Shown here: in pieces, positions 12,001-21,964 of the stretch | Position numbering within the stretch: position 1 is the stretch's first letter | Layout of the letters: each line of letters opens with the position of its first letter | DNA from: Baylisascaris procyonis | Taxonomy: Eukaryota; Nematoda; Chromadorea; Rhabditida; Ascarididae | DNA: 64,000 nt | NCBI GenBank assembly: GCA_037389465.1 | Contig: JAZARR010000179.1 | Location: 5,428,501 to 5,492,500, forward strand | Reading direction: 5' to 3' | Position numbers and translations under genes: made by a program | Notes under the pieces: model-generated | What the model saw: the letters and a program-made list of their open reading frames with translations, nothing else | Database searches by the model: none | What the model was told of the DNA's origin: nothing

Positions 12001-12184
12001 GCGTAGAAATGGGAACGATGCGCGGTTTTTGCATTTCTTCATTTCAGTTGAATTGGTTATATGGAAGACTGAGAACGATATTGTGAGATGGAATGAATTT
12101 TTTTTTTTGTAAGGTTTATTTTCCATCGTCGATTAACCGTTTTTGCGAAATACAGCATCAGAAGGTGATGTTTTTTTCAGCTGA
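9063..12184 (+). CDS. rsp-6: SR-family splicing factor, RSP-6/SRSF3-7-like, copy B
   Basis: It encodes the same type of RRM-plus-RS nuclear splicing regulator as copy A. Exons are 9063-9137, 10046-10176, 10523-10645 and 11840-11938 (75, 131, 123 and 99 bp), with GT/AG borders and phases that join correctly. The RRM runs from residue 11 to about 80, with RNP2 VYVGGL and RNP1 GFAFVEF; a Gly-rich hinge follows (a run of nine Gly), then RS and proline-rich sequence. A plausible terminal exon begins at 12181 after TTTTTTTCAG, giving Arg and then TGA at 12182-12184, for a 143-residue protein. An alternative acceptor at 13357-13358 would add LLNRQTQR before a stop. Intron 1 is 908 bp against 581 bp in copy A and is unrelated to it, which shows the two genes were distinct before exons 2-3 were homogenised. 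Confidence 0.84.
9220..9268 (+). other. G-rich tract in intron 1 of copy B
   Basis: A run of 12 G is followed by GTGGGAGGGAGGG and further purines, which could form a G-quadruplex in the transcript of copy B. It is absent from copy A. Confidence 0.5.
10047..11600. repeat. Inverted repeat arm 2, apparent gene-conversion tract
   Basis: This is the reverse complement of 5864-7417. The left edge coincides with the second base of exon 2 and the right edge with a mismatch at 11601 (A against the G implied by 5863). Beyond 11601 mismatches appear about every 10-15 bases through exon 4. Confidence 0.9.
11183..11267 (+). other. Predicted poison cassette exon in intron 3 of copy B
   Basis: Acceptor AG at 11181-11182 follows CTCGCCTCTT, and donor GTAAGA starts at 11268. 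After exon 3 the frame reaches TAA within seven codons. It is identical to the predicted cassette of copy A, as it lies inside the conversion tract. The prediction rests on splice signals and frame only. Confidence 0.4.
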
Positions 12185-13261
12185 TGGACATTTGTCGGGA
12201 TGTTGCATTGGTATATGAGCGCGTTCGTTATCAAGTTCGCTGGAGACGTTCTAGATTCATTCTTATGTTTACTTGTGTTCTTTTTTTTTATTGTTTCGTC
12301 GAATTTACCATAATGAAGGAAATTGGAGAGACTGTTTATCATAATCTGATAGGAGGGAAAGGGAGGTGGTTCACTGTCTCGACTGTGATAAACTATAGAA
12401 TTATAATAAGGTTATGTTTAGATATAGGGAAATCTATTGGTGGATCTTCATGGTCACTTGTTATTTTTGCGTATTATGCAGGGGAAATGAAATTTCTTTT
12501 TTGTGGATTTTATTTTATTTTATTTTTTATTTTTGTTTCGAAGACCGCGATTTATTATTCTGTCTCGAGATCAGCATATCTGACTTTTTTTTATAAGAGC
12601 TCTCTTTTATGCATGAAACTTTGATTTCATGGCTCTTGTTGCTGATTTTTTGTGGTTTTTTTTTTAAATCTCGATGTGTTCTTTCTATTTTTTTTCTTCC
12701 GTATCTATTATCCTTTTCGAAAATCTTTAGCTTCTTCTGGGACACCGTATTATCGTAAGATTTTTCTTGCAGTCGTTTGCCGTCGTATTGTAGTGTAGCG
12801 GTGGACAGAGGTATTATGGCTTATAGACAGTGTCTAAATTTTTGCCTGATTCGATGCATACTACTTGAGCCTCAGGTAGAACCTGAGGCTCTGTCGGCTT
12901 TAGGCTGCATTGTTGCAAGAATCACTTTCTGTGTGTTTTTTCCTGCAGAATGGACAGGTATAAAGCAAAGTGAAAGAGAGTGATCCGACCTTACCGATTT
13001 TAAGTAAAGAGTCGGTGTTTTTGGCCGAATGGGACATAGGTTGGCGGGGAAGCTCACCAGAGGAGTTGGCACGATATATGTGAATTGCTTAGCAAATAAT
13101 GAAGCACACATGATCACTTAAATATTCCGATGGCTAGTTAGAATCTCTGTGAGGAAATTCGTTGTTCCTATATAGACAGTGAAATTTTTTTAGCTCGTTT
13201 GGGCAACTGAATATTGTTTCGTTATTGATGAATGAACGTGAAAGGTGGTATGGGAGATGAG
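12185..13261. other. Downstream of copy B, no supported gene
   Basis: The open frames at 12184-12624 and 12872-13117 are low-complexity, T-rich or overlapping, and have no family resemblance. This may be the 3' UTR of copy B followed by intergenic DNA. Confidence 0.4.
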
Positions 13262-13339
13262 TATCGTATAAAGTGAATGATAGTCATTAGATTTCTTACT
13301 TATCGTATAAAGTGAATGATAGTCATTAGATTTCTTACT
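13262..13339. repeat. Perfect 39-bp tandem duplication
   Basis: The 39-bp unit starting TATCGTATAAAGTGAATGAT occurs twice with no mismatch (13262-13300 and 13301-13339). It is a recent duplication or replication-slippage event. Confidence 0.85.
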
Positions 13340-13382
13340 CTTTTTTTTCCTAATTCAGATTACTGAACAGACAGACACAAAG

Positions 13383-13451
13383 ATGACTTCCGTTGAAGAA
13401 TTTGCTAAAGTATGCAAAAATGAGGAGGACAGTTGCTGCAATACTTGTTGA
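13383..13451 (+). CDS. Possible first exon or small open frame after a strong acceptor
   Basis: CTTTTTTTTCCTAATTCAG ends at 13358 and is followed 24 bases later by an ATG reading MTSVEEFAKVCKNEEDSC and a few more residues before TGA. An internal GTATGC at 13410 could be a donor joining to the acceptor at about 13490, after which 41 codons are open but very aromatic. This may be a trans-spliced gene start, an alternative 3' end of copy B, or chance. No family is recognised. Confidence 0.18.
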   Translation: MTSVEEFAKVCKNEEDSCCNTC

Positions 13452-13644
13452 TGAACCATCGATCCATTCCTTTATGTGTTTCAGTATATATGTTCTCTTC
13501 ATATTTATGCGTATTTGAGTGCTTATGCTGTCATTTGTTTATATCGATCCGGATTCTTTATTCTCTCAACATTTCGTTATATCCTTCATTGCTATTTATA
13601 CTATAAGCAATAGTAAAACTGTTTTCACTACTATCTGATGATAT

Positions 13645-13881
13645 TCGGTCTTTGACGATGGACCGGCACTCGGTCTTTGAACGTAAACCGACCCGCAGTC
13701 TCTGAGGGTGGATCCACATGCGCGCTTTGAGGGTAAACCGACATGCACTCTTTGAGGGTGGACAGATATTCGGTCTTTGAGAGTTGGACCGACCGGCAGT
13801 CCCTGAGGATGGGTCGATATGCAGTCACTGATGATGAACCGACATGCGACCTTCGAGAGTGGACCGCATACGCTTTCTGCG
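13645..13881. repeat. 25-bp minisatellite, about nine to ten units
   Basis: Degenerate units such as CGGTCTTTGACGATGGACCG repeat every 25-26 bp. The period is not a multiple of three, so the open minus-strand frame over it (13631-13891) is a by-product of the repeat, not a repetitive protein. The array is GC-richer than its flanks. Confidence 0.8.
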
Positions 13882-13891
13882 ACTTCTTCAC

Positions 13892-16031
13892 CCGTGAATT
13901 TACCGATCAGTAGACGGACGTTGGAAAGGATAGTGCGGGAGTGCTCTGTCAGGCTTTATTTCGTGATGAGTCGGACTTCTTGATTGCGGATATGAAGGAA
14001 CTGCCTGGTCCTCGCTACGATGGGCCATAATTCGCAGGTTTTAGAAAACTCAAATCGGAAATGCAAATGATGACGTTCGCAATACCTTCTAGTGATTACA
14101 CGAAAGCCTAAGCCTTGACAAAGGATGATTTCCACTCAGAACCTATCGGCAACGCATTAGGAGATTGGGATCGCTAAGGCAACGTCGGATAGCGAATCGT
14201 CTAGAAGGTTTTTGCTGATGCTTGACGCTTGGTAGACTGAGGCATCGTTGAGTGGGGAGATGGAGAGCAAAGTCGTTTGCCACTGCGGCCACGTTGAAAT
14301 TTCAATTACTGACGTTCGGTAGACTGAGGTATCCGTTTCCCGCCAAGAAGCCGTCGATTGGGTGACGGAGCGCGAGATAACTGTTCCTTGTAGGGTCCAT
14401 CAACCGCGCCTACGTAGCTCGGTAGATGCTTAAGAGATTCGGTCACGTGAGATCAAGGAAGCTCATCGAACTTATATGGCCATAAAACAAAGTGCTCGAT
14501 CCGTTGATCTAACAGGTGTCACATCGATTATTGGGCGCATTACTAACCAAAAACTTTTGCTGACATTTGCATCTCAATTTGAAATCGATCTAAGTCATGC
14601 AAATTGGATGTGGGAAAGCAATTATCATAACAGTTCTGCTTGTAGCGCCTTTATCGCTATGTAACACCCATGAATAGGGCGATCATTGAAACTAATACAA
14701 CATTCTCAGAGGAATGCTAACTTCATCCATTCGAGAAAAAAAAAAAGTATTTGGCGAATTTCAATCAGTAAATAATCAAAAATAAGGATAGGAAAACGTA
14801 TTAGCAAATCCCTCATTTTTGAGCTATCATGCTTCACTTATTGCTTAGCGGAGGAAAAGATTGCATCCAATTAGTGCAATAGATAATCCACCATTTTCCT
14901 TTATCGTATATTCGGATGTGATTTAGCTGTATTTGCAGATGCAAATCGATGAAAATTGATGTTCGATGAGAAGTTTTGTGATATTCAAATATTTTAACAA
15001 GGCTATCTCTTTTTTTGCGCCAAATATTCAAAATATAACAAATAAAAAAAAAAAAAATTCCTCTGAGCGAAAATTTTCTTCAATATGGATTAACAAAGAA
15101 GAAAAAAAAAAGTGACATAAAAGAAGGGTGAAAAAAATGGGAAAACACATCGCAAAATTTATGTCTCAAATTCAAAATTTCAATCAAAAAAAAAACGAAA
15201 TATAATACATGAATTATTGCATAAAAAATCAGCACAAGAAAGAAAGCGACAATAAACCATCAAAGATCTAGCAAGAGGTGTAACATTATGGTGTACTATA
15301 CTTCGGCGATATAATCTTTAGCTAGTATTTTTCTCGGCGATCAAAGATCGGCTCGCGGGTAATACGTAAAAAAAAATATTATCCAACAAGCCAAAATATA
15401 TGGAACTGAAAATCTGTTAACGTGTCCTCCATCTTCTCCAACTTCCCGTCGGGCAAAAATTACCCGTTTTTGACACATTTCCTTGTCCATTTGAAAGAAA
15501 ACAGGCGGAATTGTCCACATTTTCGACTATGAGTCTCAGTAAAAATTAGGCGATACCCCTCCAGCAAAACCATCAATGCAATCAAACAATTGAAATAACA
15601 AAGATAACTGCCACGTAAAGTGCCTCATAGTAAGGAATCTATATCAACAATAACTGCAAACTTTCTACTGAATTTTTCAACAAATCATATCGCTCTAAAT
15701 AAGTGAATAATGATAAATCATCAAGAACATACACAGTATAGACCTGAATAAAGACCCAGGGCTAGAAATTCTAAAAATTATGCCTGGCACTTCATATGGA
15801 ATTTATTAGAGGCTATATACTAACGGAATGTCAATATCGTTAAAAAAAAGAGTCTTAACAACATATGAGAATCGTCTTAATAATGAGGCGAATATGAAAC
15901 TTATACCTTGATTAATTGAAAGAATATAGGCGAACGAGATGATCGGATATCAGACAATACATTCAGATCAGACCAATTGATGAATAAACGCAATCAAAAA
16001 CTGCAATTTAGTTAATATACAATACTTCGGG
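13892..16031. other. Intergenic, no supported gene
   Basis: The first 600 bp are GC-richer and unrecognised. From about 14700 onwards the sequence is A-rich with many homopolymer runs. The 62-codon frame at 14476 has no supporting features. Confidence 0.4.
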
Positions 16032-16085
16032 AAAATCCTCCTCGCCTTTCACTTTCCCAAAATCCTCCTCGCCTTTCACTTTCCC
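16032..16085. repeat. 27-bp perfect tandem duplication
   Basis: AAAATCCTCCTCGCCTTTCA and the seven bases after it are repeated head to tail with no change. Confidence 0.8.
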
Positions 16086-16545
16086 ACGCATAAAACTGGC
16101 AGCAGGAATTCCCTTCCCCCGTGGGACTTTTATTAAAAACTTCGGGAAAACATAACCCCAGGGGTTTTATTAGACATTACGCATTAAAAAAAAACGCTTT
16201 AAATTGCATATCTCATCACATCACTATATTTTCTAAAATATTATCTCTAATGGTGATACTATTCCAAAAAAATTTCCAATTTTAAGAACACATAGAGATT
16301 TACTTCCTTTAAGTGGGAAGGCTATTTTCCCGGGTAAAAATTTAAACATCAGCAATATCATTTTGCATGGATATAGACTATGAAAAGTATTATATTTATT
16401 CCAATAGCCGTTATATCACCCAATGCGAAAGCAATCAATAGCAAATGTTTGATCCCAATACCTCTTAATAAAAATGTATTCTATCCCCTCCTATCAGACG
16501 AAGTCATTTCCTCAATTGCCACTTTCTTCATCGACTTTAAAACCT

Positions 16546-16577
16546 TTAATTTAATTTAATTTAATTTAATTTAATTT
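16546..16577. repeat. TTTAA pentanucleotide microsatellite
   Basis: About six consecutive TTTAA units. It lies in non-coding DNA downstream of copy C. Confidence 0.8.
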
Positions 16578-17213
16578 CCACCTTCCTTCACCTTTAATTC
16601 AATTTCCATCTGTATCAGTGGATCAGCGTAAAACAAACTTTTTAAGCATTACGGATTTTCGAATTTTATTCGTTTTCAACAATTTTTCACATAATCCTAA
16701 GTGAGGAAAATATATGAATTTTTTTAGTAAGTATCATTTATATATATATCATAAGTATCAGTATTAGTAATTATTAGGAAGCATCATAAGTATCAAATTA
16801 GCTATCTCAACACAAACGACAGATAATTCAAAAATAAACTATAAAGGAGAATGCTTAATTTAGAAAATAACTTACGGCTAAGACCATTGGACAAATGTGT
16901 TGGTCGAAACAGCACAATTATCTGCAAGAAAAAATAATATTATTAAAAACAACTCATAGAAAGAGTATAAACTTATATAAGTTGACTCATCAAATTTATA
17001 TAGATTTGCTGGGAAAAATAATGCTTACAGAAGACCTTGCTTACTTTAGAAAACAAAGACAAAAATATTATGTAGATTAAAAAAACGATATTACTATTAT
17101 TACCGAAATGACGAAAAATTTTGCGTAATTTTTGAAAAAAAAGCCCTCAAGAAATCCCCCACCATCACTAAAACATGACATTTGAGGATAATGATTTAAA
17201 CTAAACAAAATAC

Positions 17214-19334
17214 CTGCTATAGCTTCGGCTTCTTCGTGGTTCATCGTATTGTGGTGACGATCTACGAGGTGGTGGCGAACGAGAACGACTATCCGAACGT
17301 CCACCATAGTACGGCGATCTGAAGAAGGGAAAAATACTTCAACAAAATAAAAACTATATGAAAACAAACAGAGAAAGACTAACACATACCAGAAAGACTG
17401 GCACGTTTTTGCACCTCGCTCACCTGACCGACCGGTTCCGTAAGCCATTAACAAAAAATGAAGTAAGCAGAATAATGCTTTCATACTGTAATTGATCGAC
17501 CGTAATTGATGGACAATGCTTTCATACTGTAACTGATCGAACATAATCGACAGATTTTTTTTTCAGTGGTTCGGTCCATATGAAATGAAAATTCGATATT
17601 TGCAGAATGCATATAACTTTTTTAGCATTTTCAAATGCCAATAATTTCCTTCGATACGATTAATCAACGAAAGATACAATGCAGGAAGTTCATCTGTGTT
17701 TACAATCGTCCCCCATCAAATCTTATAACTCTAGCTTTAATGGCTTATGAAGAAGGTGCAAATACCGCATAGATATACAAGCAAGCAAACAGACATACAG
17801 ACAGACACATACAGACATGATGTAGCCAAAATACCTTTTATAAATGCGCATAATTACATTTTAAATGCATGCTTTCGATCACTCTATCACATTAATGAAA
17901 CATAAGAAATACGTCTTTAGATAGTTACTTTTTTTACTCATCGAAATGCTTACTTCGGAAATATTATTACCTCTTCCCATCTCTTGAAATTTGCTCAATT
18001 GAAATATTTTTTAGAATTATTTTCCCTAAATTATTGAAAAACTCTGAGGTAGACTATTGCAGTCTGAGAGAGTTGCTAAAGAATAGCGCTTTTGAACTAA
18101 CAAAATTTTTATACTACATGATTTGTACTCCACTTTTTTTTCCTTTCTAAAAATTTTGCACCTCATCTTTGATCTTAAAAAAATTTTAATCGTAATAATT
18201 GTGTTTATAATAATTTCTTACCAGTACAACAAACGAGACTCAGAGACCGGACGAACGTTGAATCAAAACAGAGAAAATGCGATGAGTGTATGAGAGAGGT
18301 GTATGTTCCATTTGTTTGTATGTGAATGTTTGTATGTGTGTGACACATCTCGAGACCCTAACGATGACGATACGTTGAATGATGAGTATATTTGTGCCGA
18401 AATACGTTCCCAAAGATGCCGAAAGATTCGAAAGGCGGGACGAGGAACTTCAAGCTGGACGACGCGAGCGTCAATATAAGAAGAATCAATCAGACGGTTG
18501 CCAATTATTGACCACAATGTTCACTCAAAAAATGAGTGGACATTTGAGTTTTTTCGTGTGAAGAAATGCGGCACATATCGCGCTAAAATATTGCAATTTC
18601 AGTTTTTTTTTTTTTTTTGCTTTCAATTCATTTACTGAATTTCGATAAAATTTTCTCAAAAATTTGCTCAGTATTTCGATATAAAAATTATTTCATCGCA
18701 ATAATCATTATTAAATTACGCAATTGCAGCAATAAAAATAATGCACATTATTTTAGGCAAAAAAAAAAATTCTTTTTTATATAGTTTAGTGATAACAAAG
18801 AATTTATCACTTCCTTTATTGATAAAGAAGCTTTTATTAGCCGCTTTATATTTCACATTTCAATTCATTCACACTTCAAGTAATATCCTCATTTATAATG
18901 AAATATATAAATTATAAGACAAAAAAAAATTCGAAAAGAAGTGAAAAACCATCTTTTAGTGTTAATTTTGAATGGTAAATGTACCAAAAATCTTATTGGA
19001 GAGGCGAAAAATAGTTGGTTACCTTGAACGACGCCTAGTGTCACCTCTGTATGATCCACCGCCACCACGTCCTCCACCACCGCCTCCACGACGCCGCCCA
19101 TGTGAAATTTCCACTCTCGGTCGAACACCACAAATACGTCTGAATGTGGCTTAATTATTCAAGTTTTTAAACTTTTTTGTAATACTTTTACGGGCAGAAA
19201 TTTGTGTTCTTTGATTAATCTAAGATTTTCATTCTTTATATTTATACTAATATCGTTTAGAGGGGAGAACGCCATGAGTTCAATAAGACTTTAGTTTTCA
19301 TATGAAGTTAGAATATATCGTTTATAATTATTTG

Positions 19335-19375
<41 letters not shown>

Positions 19376-20506
19376 CCTCGCCCTCCTACATCTGTAGTCG
19401 AGTTGCGGCCACATTTATTGCGTGGCGACGGTCATGTTCTTCTCCTAAACAAAATCGTTCACTTATGCAAATATGCAATTTATGCATGTAGAACTTTGAA
19501 CTGCGTAAAATTTATGCAAAATTATTTATGTAAATATGAGTTAAAACTTATAACTTCTCTGAAAATTAACATTACTAGGCAATATGAATATTATGCCTCT
19601 TCATGATGTCATAATAAGTCGAAACGTCGAATTGTTATTATTCAATTCGTTACTCATCAACAACAACATTAACGTATCTCAATTATGTAGAAATAATTTA
19701 TTTCCAGATCGGGTCATGTAATAGTCAAAAAAGAGCGATCATAAAAAATTAATCCGATATTTAATCTCTCATCGTATCTGTTCACAGGTGTTACCCCCCT
19801 CATCGTACCTGTTCGTAGGTATCGGTAAGGGATTGAGATAATCACCGACCAAAATGCTCACTGCGAAAAAAAAAACCAAATCCAACAACCTTTCCACTAA
19901 AAAATTTTAAAGGAAGTTGGACCTTCGTTACCTTTAATAACCATCCCCCCCATCTATTTATAATCCAGAAATCTTGATTTACTAATAATAAAGCCTTCAT
20001 CATCTCATAATCATTAAAATAATAATAATAAAAAGGAGATCAAAAAGACATACGCTCCGTTTAATGCCTTCACAGCATCATCAGCATCACGTGAATCCTC
20101 GAATTCAATGAAAGCGAATCCAGGTGGTCGACGTGCCATCCATACCTTTCGAATGGGTCCATAGCGGCCAAATGCTTCCTCTAGCTGTAATGTTCACAAA
20201 TAGAGATTTAATATTTGAATATTTCAACGTTACTTTCAAATTAAAATAAAGGTTGTCTTCTAAATATTTCAAATATTCTTCAATAAGAATTTCAAATTTT
20301 ATCATTTAAGAAAGAAGAAAAAATGAAGTATAAATGTAAAATGAATATATTTGCATAAAAAAAGAGAAATTTTTAATGCTTGAAAAATTTGAGAATTAAA
20401 ATAAATAAATGCATAGAAAAAATTGTTGCACCTCTTGTGTTGTTGCATCATGTGGTAATCCACCAACGAATACTTTACATTCCAAAATTTCATCACGACG
20501 CGACAT
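17214..20506 (-). CDS. rsp-6: SR-family splicing factor, RSP-6-like, copy C
   Basis: It is a third RRM-plus-RS splicing factor, more diverged than A and B. Minus-strand exons are 20432-20506, 20054-20184, 19023-19139 and 17214-17318 (75, 131, 117 and 105 bp). Exons 1 and 2 are the same length as in A and B, and all intron phases agree. It begins [20 protein letters not shown]; the RRM core reads [20 protein letters not shown] with RNP1 GFAFIEF. It has a shorter Gly-rich linker and then [20 protein letters not shown]. Compared with A and B it has Y for F in GRYG, M for V in KVWMARR and PRVEIS in place of ARVELS. The terminal exon is not resolved: exon 4 ends with split codon AG before GTATTT, and the nearest acceptor (TTTTAG at about 17171) would add an unlikely hydrophobic tail. 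Confidence 0.85.
17474..17546. repeat. Imperfect tandem duplication inside intron 3 of copy C
   Basis: CAATGCTTTCATACTGTAA and ATTGATCGACC-type phrases occur twice with small changes over about 75 bp. Confidence 0.5.
18222..18357 (-). other. Possible cassette exon in intron 3 of copy C
   Basis: A strong donor (CTG before GTAAGA) and a plausible acceptor (CATCGTTAG) bracket 136 bp that would be read from exon 3 for about 40 codons to a TGA. It sits in the intron equivalent to the one holding the predicted poison exon of A and B but shows no clear sequence similarity to it. This is weaker than the A and B prediction. Confidence 0.2.
19337..19372. repeat. AT dinucleotide microsatellite
   Basis: About 18 uninterrupted AT units in intron 2 of copy C. 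Confidence 0.95.
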
Positions 20507-20514
20507 TAGAAAAT

Positions 20515-20516
20515 CT
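20515..20516 (-). promoter_or_regulatory. Probable SL trans-splice acceptor of copy C
   Basis: The minus strand reads TTTTTTCTCTTTTATAG, then eight bases, then the ATG at 20506. The pyrimidine tract is strong and no upstream exon is seen. Confidence 0.65.
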
Positions 20517-20519
20517 ATA

Positions 20520-21405
20520 AAAGAGAAAAAAAAAACAATCAACAAATTTTTCTTTTTTTTAACACAAATTTTTATTATACTTAACAATTTAATACAAATT
20601 AATTTAATTAAATTAATTTCTCTTAAATTGTTAACTTTGAAATCTGTGCATATATCATGCGATAAGAATTATTCTTCTCTATAGTTATATATCTAAATGG
20701 GAAATCAGGCGCAATGTGTGGTCTTTGATCTAGTTATGAGGAAGGGAATCCCGATTCTTCTTGGACATGAAACTATCCGTAGCTTCTTTGATCCTTTGAG
20801 AATTGCCACGTTGGCATGGAGGAAGGAAATCGACGACTTCCGCCACACGAGTATACTAAAACACCTAAGATTTGCTTGTCTGTAATGATATACTTTGTTT
20901 TAAAAAAGTGGGGCCTTTTACACACACTAGTTGCGCATTCGCCTAAAGCACTAGTGGCGCATTTGTCCGCGCCAGAAACTATCAATCTATCATTTATGGA
21001 GTGTTGTATAACTTGAGGCGCATTTGTCCGCATTGTGCAGATATAAGAATATCATTAAAGCTTAAAAGTATGCACTGACAAGCATAGGATCCCGAAGTTT
21101 CGTCTTATGTGGTGTGGAGATGGATTCTCCGTTTCTCACGGCCAAAATGCTAGATTCCCCACTCCCGTGGCCAGATCATGGATCATTTGTTTTGTAGGCC
21201 ACCCACGTGGCCATTGATCACATCCCAAATTAGGTGCTACCATAAATCTCTAAACTTTTTCCTTTCGCTTTCCCTCACTCTCAAAGAAAATCCAGAAAAT
21301 TACAAATCCTCGAGCACAAATCTTCGCCTGACCATTTTGAACTCAAAGTCAACCTTATAGATAAAAGATTTTGCGAGAAGAAAGTAAATTATCCAAAGTT
21401 CATTG
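20520..21405. other. Upstream of copy C; unrecognised moderately GC-rich block
   Basis: The phrase GGCGCATTTGTCCGC occurs near 20953 and again near 21018. A second block (21100-21220) repeats the word CGTGGCC. Open frames of about 60-86 codons on both strands overlap, and none is supported. It may be an old repeat. Confidence 0.35.
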
Positions 21406-21964
21406 AAATTTCACTCATAAAATATGGTGGAAACGTTAAAATTTTTTTTTCTAATATTTTATTCTTCCTATCGCTTCCAATCTCTCTAAGTAGTTGGGAT
21501 TCCAGAAATTCCAGGAGCTGTACCCTAAAATTAACGGTGAAGAAACGTTTGAAATCAGTGCTCAGCTAACTTCTTCTCCCTACCTCTACCCCCCATGCCC
21601 CCCCCCCCACACACACACATTAAAAAAAACTGCCATCCACGATCCACCCGAAATGCAAATACAACTGCTCCCGAATAAAAAGAAAACCACTGATCGCCAT
21701 ACAGTGTATCGAATATACAGCTGTAACGTTTTAAATCGTTGATATTCAAGGGTATAATCTACTTTGGCTACTTCTTGCCTGTTTTCGCTGCAAGACCGAG
21801 TTCAATTCAAAGATTATTCAATGTAACAGCTCTCAATTATGAACATGTAATGCGTCGAATAGAGATGCAACACAATAGTTTATGCTGATGTTTCGACTCT
21901 TTGAGCCATACTCATAGCACGCTGAGCTCAAACTTGGGTAATTAAACCATAACTAGTGAAATTT
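21406..21964 (-). mobile_element. SL1-headed insert: candidate retroposed trans-spliced RNA
   Basis: On the minus strand the unit starts with a perfect SL1 leader (21927-21948) and runs downward about 500 bp to a run of ten A (21442-21451, T on the plus strand). The base after the leader is C, not the G of the GT donor found in every SL RNA gene, so the leader is joined to other sequence as in a mature trans-spliced RNA. A ten-base inverted pair AAATTTCACT (21406-21415) and AGTGAAATTT (21955-21964) brackets the region. No long conserved protein is seen inside, and a C-run with CA repeats (21598-21620) interrupts it. Retroposition is the simplest reading; a small repeat carrying SL1 as its head is the alternative. 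Confidence 0.5.
21927..21948 (-). repeat. Perfect genomic copy of the nematode SL1 leader
   Basis: The reverse complement reads GGTTTAATTACCC through to TTTGAG, all 22 bases of SL1. It is followed by CTCAGCGTGC in place of the GT donor, and no SL RNA body or upstream proximal element is recognisable. It is therefore not a functional SL RNA gene. Confidence 0.93.

Noticed and set aside
21830..21926. Hammerhead-ribozyme-like sequence after SL1 (hairpin GGCTC-AAA-GAGTC followed by GAAAC)
   Set aside because: The stem and GAAAC look right, but the essential CUGAUGA core is absent in register, so self-cleavage is not supported.
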